A stretch of DNA of 64,000 nucleotides from Purshia tridentata (taxonomy: Eukaryota > Streptophyta > Magnoliopsida > Rosales > Rosaceae). Shown in pieces: positions 23,676-34,400 of this stretch. The stretch covers positions 1 to 64,000 of the forward strand of contig QANT01001891.1 in the NCBI GenBank assembly GCA_003254885.1. The letters run 5' to 3'. The position numbers were made by a program, and so were the translations under genes. Under the pieces are notes generated by a model. It ran no database searches. It was not told the DNA's origin and worked only from the letters and a program-made list of their open reading frames with translations. Numbering within the stretch: position 1 is the stretch's first letter; each line of letters opens with the position of its first letter.

Positions 23676-24701
23676 CTCTCTCCAGAAAACAATTATTCAG
23701 CTAATATAAGAACGAATATACAAATTGAACAATTAAAATATATTGTTGTATATTTATAGAGTTCCAAGAGAAAAAGAGGGAGGGTTTAATTGGAAATTTG
23801 GGTGAGTGTTGTTGGAATTTCTAGCTGTTTCTTGGACTGGTAAGTAAAGAGGCCAAGCCACCTGATCATACACATGTCGCATGGTTTTAGGAAATTAGGA
23901 TAAGGTTACCACGGTTGTTACCCATCTACTCTTCTAATTTCAACCTGTAAATATATAGCTAATGTTCAAAATGTTCCACGTTTTTATATGTTTTGGGATA
24001 CTAACTGACATGGTAGCATTTGATTTTTTGTTTCTAGTGATTATTCCATATTTTGATCTCATTGTTTAAATATTTTAATCAGGGTGCACGGATAATATTT
24101 GTTAATGGTCACATCAAAAGTCAGAATATGTGTTCTTGTTTTTATTTTAAGGTCCGAATAGTATTTGTTGTTTGTTGGTATATATATGTAATTGACTTAT
24201 TAACTTAAATGGATATGAAAGACTTGATAATATATATAAAGAACTTCTGCTTGCATCTGAGAAATTAGCTAGGGAAATGTACTAATGAAGCCAAATATTA
24301 TATTATATTTTATATATAATGCCGAACCACCAAATCAGAACCTCATTAATTGAAACTAATAAAATCATAACTAAGGTAATTAGGCTTTTGTGATAAATAT
24401 GCATGCATGCGAAACTGAAAATTAAGTGATCAGTTGATCAGCAAGTAAATTGATCAGTCCATACATCAACTAGGTAAAACTAAAAGATCGAAAATCAAGG
24501 TAAGAGAGATGGATCGAATATTGATGGAGTTGCAAGTTGCAACAACACATGAGAAGAGCAGCAACAAGCCAACATATCGATCGATCTCACTTTGTTATTC
24601 CATGACTACGTACTACTTCATCATCATCAACATCATCAGCAAGCATAGCAGCTACACAACATGATCATGATCATGATCATGTTATATATATATTGATCAA
24701 A
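23676..24701. other. Gap between CYSTM-like genes 1 and 2
   Basis: No gene is seen. The part nearest 23676 is gene 1's leader and promoter. A palindromic run of ATGATC repeats at about 24660-24681 lies just after the gene 2 stop codon, probably in its 3' UTR. Confidence 0.5.
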
Positions 24702-25036
24702 TCAAAAGCGAGGGGGCCCACCAAAACCACCTCCCGGGCCACCAGGACCACCACCCGGCCCACCAAACAATGGTCCACAGCAGCTCTCTAGTAGGCAGCA
24801 GCAGCACAGGATATAAGCACTACATACACACCAATTAAAGATGAGATATATAATTAGATGATCGATCGAGCTACGTACATTTTGCATTATACAATATTAA
24901 TTAATTAATTACAAGTGACTCACCAAGATGATATAAGGCGGCATATACCGTTACAGAGGCCGCCTAAGCAACCAAACCCCGGTGGGCCACCGCCCCCTCC
25001 GGGAGGCCCTCCTGGCGGTCCCCATGGTGGAGGCAT
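24702..25036 (-). CDS. CYSTM-like micro-protein 2 (tandem triplet)
   Basis: Two exons, 24924-25036 and 24702-24819, encode 76 residues. The N-terminal arm is [20 protein letters not shown], then FGCLGGLCNGICRLISS. The core is CAYILCCCCLLESCCGP, whose first Cys codon spans the intron. The C-terminal arm is Gly-rich with FGG repeats and ends GGPPRF. Intron phase, core spacing and arm composition match genes 1 and 3, so the three arose by tandem duplication. A likely TATA motif lies about 90 bases upstream of the ATG. The core would suit a membrane-associated or cysteine-paired helix, but no activity can be inferred. Confidence 0.8.
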
Positions 25037-25049
25037 CTCTCTCTCCTTC

Positions 25050-25660
25050 AACTTTTGATCGGTTGCTTCTTTTCAGTTCTCACTGACAATGCAATGTGCT
25101 AACACTGTCTAATCAAACTCACCTATATACACACATATATGCACACCCTCCTAAGAGAGAGAGAGAGAGAGAGCAGACTTAATGGCCAAGTATTCTTACG
25201 CTTTAATTCTTCTCTATAGATCGAGACTCGTGTTGGTCTAGTACTTTAGTTAGATAGAGGAAACTGGCATGGGATATTTTGTTTTCATCTACTTTTCTCG
25301 ACTCTTAACCAAATGTTCACACATTATGCATATTCAAACCAACCTAACATTCAAACGGTCAAACCCTTTTCTCTGCTTAATTACGTACTTATCTCTCTTA
25401 CAAGTTTTGATCGATTGCTTCCTTTAAGTTCGATCTCGCTGAAAATGCAATGTGTATATATATGTACACACACTCCTGACTCTTAATGGTCAAGTATTCT
25501 TCTTGCAACCACAGTAGTGTAGCTGTGTCGAACAGTTAGATGTTGAAGAAATTTGCAACGGATATTATTGCTTTCACTTTCTTCTACTTTTTATTCTTAA
25601 CCAGACCATCAGACATTTGTGCACAAAACCTAACATTCAAACCCCTACTTCTTATTTGGT
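25050..25660 (-). repeat. Duplicated promoter/leader block upstream of CYSTM-like gene 2
   Basis: The region just upstream of gene 2 (about 25050-25375) recurs at about 25399-25660. Shared blocks, in order, are TTTTGATCG-TTGCTTC, AATGCAATGTG, CTTAATGG-CAAGTATTCTT and CCTAACATTCAAAC. The outer copy has no start codon or coding exon at the expected place. Confidence 0.75.
25124..25131 (-). promoter_or_regulatory. TATA motif of CYSTM-like gene 2
   Basis: TATATAGG on the minus strand lies about 90 bases before the ATG at 25036. Confidence 0.5.
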
Positions 25661-26517
25661 CCTATAGAACAAAACCCATGTGTCATTATAAACTTCATCT
25701 TCTATTTCAAAACAACGATCTTCTCCTTTTGAGAAATGGTGAGCGCTAATGTTATAAGGCTATGTGTTCATTAATGTTGTATATGGGGCTTAATTATACC
25801 AATAGTATGCAACTTTAATTACCCGAGTTCGTCAATATTTTTATGGGCTATTACGCACGTTAATGTTATGTATATGGGGCTCAGAGAATCAAACCACTTT
25901 GGTTGTGCCACAGCGGATTTGTTGATTGCTTCTTGTGCTTATTAATTATTATTTTTAATATTTTCTGGCCTATTTTGGGCTAGCTACTGTTGCAGCCTCT
26001 CTTTTGGGTCTTTTTTATGAAGTATTATTCACACCAAAAAATCCTGATTATTCTTCAGCCATATAAGTATAAGTTTATAACATATATTATTGCAGAACCC
26101 ATTTTATTTTATAATAATGGCATTTGCTGGCACAGTTGGAATTTATTAAGGAATAGTAAAATGTAAGCAAGTATGTGTGGTCAACACGACCAATGACTTT
26201 ACCTTCTATTAAAATAATTTTTCGAATGTTTTTATCTCTCATTGAAAATTCATGTGTGTTTGTATATATATAGATATACGTAATAAGTAACCACAAATGA
26301 AAGGGAAATAAATAGCTAGTTCAAAATGGTTGCATAAATATAATTATTTGATATGACAAACAGAACTTGGGATGAGTCATGAGTCATGACATATTGAAAA
26401 TAGGAATGCCATGAGATTACAACTCTCTTTTACCAGAAGTTTGTCAATATTAAAAGCTACATATACAATATAACTGGTAACGGAGGTCCAAGGCCTAGCC
26501 TGCCTGAATGAGCATGA
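25661..26517. other. Gap between the duplicated promoter block and CYSTM-like gene 3
   Basis: AT-rich sequence with no supported gene. The 3' UTR of gene 3 should occupy its right end. Confidence 0.5.
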
Positions 26518-27212
26518 TCATGGCGGTCCAGGAGGTCCAGGAGGTCCGCCAGGTGGGCCAGGAGGTCCGCCAGGTGGGCCAAAGGATACAGGAGGCCCAG
26601 GTGGGCCAAGAGGTACAGGAGGCCCTGGTGGGCCAAGGGGTCCAGGAGGCCCTGGTGGGCCAAGGGGTCCAGGAGGCCCTGGTGGGCCACCAAAGCAGTC
26701 TTGTAACAGCCAGCAGCAACACAGAAAACTCAAACTGCAAAACTCGCATAAACAGAATACAAATAAATCCATAGAATTTGCTTCAAAGAAGATAAAGAAG
26801 AAGAAGATGAAAACCATGCAGCATGATTCTGACCAATTAATGAACAAGAGAAATATAATATAAACAAGTATACATGAAAACCATGCAGCATGATTCTCAT
26901 TAATTATGTTTCTCAACTATCATTTTAGAAAATGTATGTGCATGCCTTATTTTCAACAGAGTAGTAGTGATTATAATTCTGAACAAAATAACGAGGAAAT
27001 ATCCATAATAACTATCCCATAAGAGAGAGAGAGAGAGAGAGAGATAACTACTACTAACTAAGCTCATCAAATCACTTGGCCAAAAAAAAAGCTCAGCAAA
27101 TCACAAAACATCGTTGTAAATGTACATACCAAGAGCCTATAAGGTCACAAAAGCCACCGAAAAAACCAGGCAAGCCCGGTCCAGGCGGTCCGGGTGGTCC
27201 TCCGGGTCTCAT
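26518..27212 (-). CDS. CYSTM-like micro-protein 3 with collagen-like tail
   Basis: Two exons, 27130-27212 and 26518-26734, encode 99 residues. The N-terminal arm is [20 protein letters not shown], then FCDLIGS. The core is [17 protein letters not shown], with the first Cys codon split by the intron exactly as in genes 1 and 2. From about residue 42 to the end the chain is almost pure Gly-Pro-Pro, Gly-Pro-Leu and Gly-Gly-Pro triplets, so it looks collagen-like. At the DNA level this tail is a minisatellite of about 27 bp. Plants lack true collagens, and tail function is unknown. The core is slightly diverged (CCCW in place of CCCC; QDC in place of ESC). Confidence 0.8.
26560..26695. repeat. 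27-bp coding minisatellite
   Basis: The unit AGGAGGCCCTGGTGGGCCAA plus seven bases recurs about three times with near identity at about 26608-26690. Shorter relatives (GGTCCGCCAGGTGGGCCAGG) extend it to the left. It encodes the collagen-like tail of CYSTM-like gene 3. Confidence 0.85.
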
Positions 27213-28415
27213 GGAAAGCTTGCTACGCCTCTACTACCACCTTCTCTAACACCAGCCTCACCACACCCACCACACTAAACAAAGCCTAAGATATCTGCCT
27301 GTGCAGCTGTGCTTAATTTATGTGGAAACTTGTACAAGTTTTAGAACCTTGTAGAAAGAATTAATTATACTAGAAGCAACCTTACCTTACTAGCTATGGT
27401 TCACATTGGACTATATATGTCCTCTAGTTTGACCTTTTTTATTTTTTATTTCATCCATCTAACACTTTTCACCTGCCATTCCCCTCCAGCTACTATTCAA
27501 AACTGAAACTGGCTTATATTTCAAATCATTCACATTCAATGATGAAGGAGGTGTTAATGATGGGTCCTAAACTAACAAATGCGTGTCACCCTTTTCCCAT
27601 GTAGTTCGTTATGAATTATAAGAGTAGTTGGTTGGTACAGCAGAGACTTAAGTACCGTACACAAGAAAACAAATATGATATTTCTTAAAAATAAAATAAG
27701 AGAAATGAAAAAATTGCGTCAGGAAAAAACGATGAAATATTTGACCATTTTATAGATTGATTATCGACTTTGTTTTGAATTTGGATTTTATTAACAATCC
27801 TAATCAACGGAGACATACTTATGATTGGTTCATTACTTTTGTTCCGCACTTTCAAAACAAAGGTTGACATGCACATGGAAGTGTCAGTGTCATTAATACT
27901 CTACCCTACAAATTGCAAAATGTTAGGAGGGAAGCTGGCAAGTTGGTTTGGTAATGTTTCTCTCCAATTTGTTGGATGAGATTCCAAGGTTAAATTCCTC
28001 TCTTGAAACAAAAGTAGACTGAAATTGAGAAAGAACTGAAATCCAAGGAGCTTTGATTTAAAGGATTCTGACTAGCAAACTTAAATGGCATAAATTGCCA
28101 AGTGAGGTTTAATCTACAAAGGAAAAAGAAACATCTATGCCAAGTATATATTTTTTTGTTAAGTGCTATACAAAGCAATATATCAGTTTGATAACCTAGT
28201 TTCCATGGCAATACAAGAAATATATCAATTTGATCCAAAATAGAGCCATGGAAATTCTGAACAATCAATCTTCTTCTATTCGAGTGAACCCATATAAAAG
28301 TTCTGTAGACCTCTGGCCGATAAAAAAGACCTTTTACCTCAAAGAATTCCGCAAACAAGGTTTCCTTCTTTATAGTTGAACTCATTTTTGTACAAGAAAT
28401 GGCGACACATGTACA
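27213..28415. other. Gap between CYSTM-like gene 3 and the HASTY 3' end
   Basis: No gene is supported. The right end (about 27990-28415) is probably HASTY 3' UTR. The left end holds the promoter of CYSTM-like gene 3. Confidence 0.5.
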
Positions 28416-31400
28416 TCATAATATGGCTGCAAGTCCAACAGTATCACCCTCATCCACTCTGGTTTCTGCAATGTTGACTGTGCTGCGAGGCCTTGCTGAA
28501 ATTATGATTGCAGCAGCAGGTTAGTAATATATACCCAGTTGACTAGCTATCCACATAATTTAGTATGAAAAATGCTTGGGTCCTCAAGCTTGAGGACCAA
28601 CTTTGTCCTTAAGCTTGAAGACCAACTTTGTCCTCAAGCCCGCCAAAAGTCATAATTCCGTCGTGCCGGTTCAAAATCGGAACCGTTCAATTTTTAGGTT
28701 ACCCAATAAAGATCATCTCTACAAAAAATCAATTCAATCGGAAATCTTTTGGTTGTACAATTGTTAACAAATAAATATAAGGTCATAGTTAAAAGACCAA
28801 ACCATGTATAGTTAAAAGACCAAACCATGTATCTATTTGTTAAGTTCAAAATCGGAACCGTTCAATTTTTAGGTTACCTAATAAAGATCATCTCTACAAA
28901 AAATCAACTCAATCGGAAATCTTTTGATTGTACAATTGTTAACGAATAAATATAAGGTTATAGTTAAAAGACCAAACCATGTATAGTTAAAAGATCAAAC
29001 CATGTATAGTTAAAAGACCAAACCATGTATCTATTTGTTAATAGTTATACAATCAAACGATTTTTGATTGAGTTGATTTTTTCCAGAAATGATCTTTATT
29101 AGATAATCTAAAAATTGAACTGTTTTGATTTTCAGCCAGCATAACCGAATTATGATTTTTGGTGGGCTTGAAGACAAGATTTGTCCTCAAGCTTGAGGAT
29201 CCAAGCATTGTCCATTTAGTATTGCACATTTTTTACAAAAAAAAGTAAAATAAATAAAATACATCTTCAAATAGAAAAAGAAACAGATCAAGCTGAACCT
29301 AAATATAATTTTTTTAAAATTTTTTTAATAGATAGAGTTATTTCATATACAGCATAACTATGCAGCTTAAGAACCAATTGGAAGACAATGCTCTTTCAAA
29401 AGCTGGAAAACGGAATAGAATGCATGAGATAATTATCAAGTCAATGTGCTTACTTGATACATTTGTTATGACATTTACGCTTTTCTGAGCAGCAAGCGCT
29501 TTTAACTTGTTTCCAGTACCTAATAAGAGCAAGCTTCTCATATGTTGTTTTTGTTCTTTAGGACTGGATGTCTTTGTCAAAGCTTCTTCAAAAGCTAGCA
29601 AATCATGCTGTTTGATACAAAGGAGTGAGAGCAGAACCTGAGACAACCAAAGAACACATCCATTATGGTAATCATTAATCATAGTATAATCAACTTAAAT
29701 ATCATTATCCAAGATATTGGATAGCACAAGGGATCATAACTAACCTGCCTAGGAGCTGGATCTCTATCACAAAAATATATGTATATTTCACGACAGAGAC
29801 CAACCAAATCAGCACTGATGATAGCGTTTGATTCCAGGGCTAAACCTTGTATAATTGCAGAAAAGAGATCCTTAGAAACAAACTGCTGGAGTTCCAGGCT
29901 ATTTGTTGATATAGCTAGAAGAACCAAAGCAGTACAAAAGGAAGACACTTTTGTCATGGCTTCACCATCTGTCCATGTAAAAGCTTCTAAGCATATCTGC
30001 AGCACTGGAAGGGCAAGACCTTTGTGCTTCAAGAGGAAACTGTAAATGGAACACAACTTTGAGAAAAAAGAACTTATCGAGAAAAATAAAATTCAAAAGA
30101 TTGTACAAGTACTCCTACAGATCAACAGAAAAAGCCACTTGGGTAAGGAACAGTGTCAACTCACACATACCTAACCATGGAACTTGATGCAAATTCATCC
30201 AAATCTTTGAGGGAAGACACGTCAACACGGTTCACATGCCCAGAGTGATCCAAGGAAGGAAGCCCAGTATTTAGCTGTGGAGAAGCTATAACAGACAGGA
30301 GTGAACAAATCTCCCGAGTTAGATCTCTAAGTAGCTTTTCTTCCATCACTTCCACTTTTAAGTCGGACCCAGCAAGTATCACATGGGCATCTGGAACCTT
30401 TGCTCTACCTTCATGTAGAAGACTGGACCAGGAGCAACTAAGAGCCTGCTGGCAGTGTAGAAATAATGGGTGCAACAGCTTTTCCAACCATTCTTCCCAC
30501 AAATCCACAGGACAATATTTAACCAATGGTATCACAACTGAATGAACAAGCAGCCTTATATGCCTGAATTCCATTGACTGTATATTCTCTACTAGAGCCA
30601 GAGCAACAGAATGACTATCCAAACATTTGTAAAATGAGTCCCCAACAGTGGTTGCCAACCCCAATACATTGTACCTAGAATTATAAACAATGCATCAACA
30701 CTAAATGAAAAACATGGATGATGAACCAGGTAAAGAAGATAGAAAAAATAATTCCAGCCCTTACAAACCAATTCAAATGCAGTCATACATACCCACTGTC
30801 TCTGATGCCTTTCAACCAATTTCGTATATCTGATTCATTTGGCTCTGTGTATCCTTCCTTGCTCATGGTGAGATGAGATCCATTAACAGAGGTTAATATA
30901 CCCTTGGACAACTTATGGTTTCCTTCACCAAGAAGACTGAATTGTTCAACATCGCTCATGGTCATTGCAGCTTTAATCTCTGCAGGTAGTGTTTGGGATA
31001 CAGATGGAGACCAAAGGGAATGTACGGCACGAAGCAGCTGCAGAGCAACAGCATAGAGCAACTATTACCATGTTGTGGTCAGAGTAAATATATACCACAT
31101 TTAGAAGAATATGAATGAGGAACTTTAACATGACTAATTTTCAGGAGCAATATGCATACTTTTGGAAGAGGTGGAAGCATCCATGATAGATGAGAAGCCA
31201 TGGGGTGCAAGGGAGTAGAACTTGCTGTTGAGTTGTTTTGTAAATTTAAATGGGCTTTTCTAGTTCCACTTCTCTTAAGTGCCTTCTCAAAGAATGTGAT
31301 AGTATGGAAAATCGACCACATAATTGGGGTCTCAAAGCACAAGCGAACAAGACCTGCTGGTTCAGATACATAATTATTTTGCCACTCAAGCTGCGTCCAT

Positions 31401-34400
31401 TGCTGGCCCAAGGGTTCCAGTAACCAGGCCAAAACTTCTTGCTGCTGCTGAATTCTGCACCAAGTTTTAAAATTTGTATAATAAAATCATTTGATAACAA
31501 AAATACAGAGTGGCCTATGTAAGAGAATCATTACCCAGCACCAGAAGCCATGACAAGAAATGCTTCACCTAGAAGATTATGTTCACCACGATGTAAACGA
31601 CCTTCTCTTTGCAAAAATGCCATGGTGTCCGCTATACCCTACATAAAACATCACATGACAAGGTAAATGAACAGAATGATAGTTTCCAGAATTAAATTCA
31701 TGGGGTCTCCTCAGTAGGGCATGTATTGATAGACAACTTGTTTCCCTCAAAGTGAACCTTGAATTTTTACATCATTAATAAGGAGATCATTCAAAATTCG
31801 AATTTCTTGGATAATAATAATTCGCCGAATTGCATAACCTCAGTTTTTTGTTCTTTCCAATGAGAAACAAGATTTTATTAAAATCGATAAATTATACAAT
31901 ACAAAACAGAGGACAAAATGTCCACTGAATACCAACACTTTGTGATAACATATCACCCCCTCCCCCTCCCCTCCCCCCAAATACTCTTCCACTATACACA
32001 ATGATCTAAATTATTCTGCAGGAAAGCAAGTTTACATGCAAGGTATGTGGTCCTGGCATGGATACGACAGATACGCTGATATGTCAATTCTTGAAACAGT
32101 TAGGTTGATTTAGCAGAGATAGGGCAGAGATAGGCTATTCAACATATATCTTATAAAAGATTCTACGGCTACAATTTCCAATAAACCAATTACACAAAGT
32201 GTTTTAACTTAATTTTATGTCTATTCCATACTAAATGGCGTATTATAATATTTAATGTATGACAATACTTGTTTATACACAAGTACCAAGAAACTAAAGT
32301 CACCTTCATGTGAGGCAGAATACTTTTGTCAGCAGTCTTGGCTATACGAATAAATGATGTACAGATTTGCAACCTTGCATACCGTGCACTATTTGTAGAT
32401 GGATCCTGCTAAAAAATAATAAGCTTTTTAAGATTATCCAAGAAAAATTTGAGTATCAAAGTGAAATTAGATAATCGAAACCAACCTTAACAACAAAAGG
32501 AAGTGAATTTAGGAGCTCAAATAATTTATTGATGACACTGCCCGCTGCATCTGGGAAAAACTTTAAAAATGGACCCATTGCATCCAAGTAGTGCCCAAGT
32601 ACTTCCACAAGGGCTGGCTCTGTCCACTTCAAAGAAAGAAGTTGCTGGAGCAAACCTTTAAGTCATGTAACTAGGTGTGTTAGAAACCCAAGATATAAAA
32701 ATCCAAAGCTCTAGCAACATATAAAGAAGCTTCCAAATAAACCTTCAAATATTCTGCACACTCCCAGTTGAACTTCAGAACAACCCCCACCAATTTCATT
32801 TGATCCATCGAAAATAGTGCTTACAACAATTTCTAAAGCCGACTGCATGCTTTCCATCACAGCTAATTCCTGGAATTAGACAGAAGATGGTCATAAGAAC
32901 CATCAATGCAAGAGATACTGGCAACTCCAAAGACATCAAATCAAATCGAGAAAAGTGCTTCTAACCAAACCTGAGAAGGCATTGGAGACAGCAAGAGGCT
33001 TTTGATGATTGTATCGATTCTTTCACAAACCTTAGCACCAGCTATAAGAGGCTTGTATGAAGTGACAAACTTGATCAGTTCTAACTGCATTAAAACAATG
33101 CATCAGTGGGACATACTTTTGAAAAATACAGGTCAAGGAAGGCAAACTGGCTATTCTTATAACCTCTGTTCAAAAGAATCATAAAAGAATCTCATCCCAA
33201 TATCACCTGGCCAATACTATTATAAACCAGAGCAGAGAAAGAAATCTCTATATGATGCAAGAGAACATGAATGTTTAATATGAAGAAAAAGATGAGCAAG
33301 ATTTCAGGGTAGATTTCAGGGTTATTGTACAGCTCCTCTAATATGAGCGACAGTTACTAACACAATCAAGGAATGGGCCCATCCATCCATGTTTCTGCAC
33401 ATGGATTTAATAGAAGCCTACTCCACAGAAATCATACATGTCGTACTAACTTTAATACTTTCTGAATCATAAGAAGCCCAATCTAAGCTATGATGCAGAA
33501 AACAAAGATATCCGAATTCATATCTATGAATTACTTACCAACTTTGAACGATACTGGCCAAAATTTCCCTTGCCCTCAACATCATCACTCCATAACTCTA
33601 ATGGACCCAAACAAAATGTTGCTGCATTAACCTTTTCTCTCCTGAGCATGTGTTGGAAAGATACATCCAGAATTACACTACATATGTCATCATTCACAAA
33701 ACTTAAGATCTTCCTCTTTTCATTATCAACTGGGTCAGAACAAAAGCTCATAACTTTGACACCAGAACCATCTCCAGTTGAGTGTGCAAAAGCCTTTGTT
33801 CTTGATATCAAGTCTCTCATTAGTCCCTAAACAAGTGTACAAAGATGATCAAATATAGCAATATATGGCATAGCCTCTATTATTGACACATTATGACATT
33901 AACTTGGAATATTGTATTCATACCAGCCAAAAATGGAGAGATTGAAAATGAAGAGCTAGCTTAAAATGTTGAAAAAACCCCAGCATCTGAGAAAATAAAA
34001 TAAGTTATATTGTATTTCAATATCCATTACTTGCTAATGTTCAATAAACGGAAAAAAAAAAAAAAAAGTTCNAAAAAAAAAAAGTTCCATGACATAAGGT
34101 ATGTTCCCCCTAACGGCTTTCACACACACATTCTTCCTATATATGTGTACATAAACAAACAAACCCTGATGTTCTAGTTACCTGTTGCAAATAAAGAGGT
34201 AGCATGGTGCTATCACCAGCAATACATTGCAAGTTTGTAGAGCCCAAAGACACCATACTTTCACATATATATTCCGCAAACTCAATATCACTTTCATCAA
34301 TTACCCCAGCACTAGGGCTAGATCTGTTCAAAAATTCTTTGGAGACATTCATCAATATCTGAAAGATATTACTCATTGCAGAATCATATTCAGGAACAGA

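Noticed and set aside
24660-24681. ATGATC palindromic run considered as a regulatory site
   Set aside because: It is a short simple repeat in a likely 3' UTR; nothing further supports a role.
26457-26774. Three further long frames over the CYSTM-like gene 3 tail
   Set aside because: The 27-bp repeat keeps all frames open. Only the frame that continues the CYSTM core after a correct splice is credible.
28399-28524. Plus-strand frame of 41 residues (MATHVHHNMAASPTVSPSST...)
   Set aside because: It is antisense to the last HASTY exon, whose minus-strand reading matches the known C-terminus of the family and joins in frame to the previous exon.
29338-29453. Read-through C-terminus of HASTY ending SCIVMLYMK
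   Set aside because: It runs through a clear donor (TCAA/GTAAGC) into intron; the in-frame terminal exon at 28416-28495 explains the real end.
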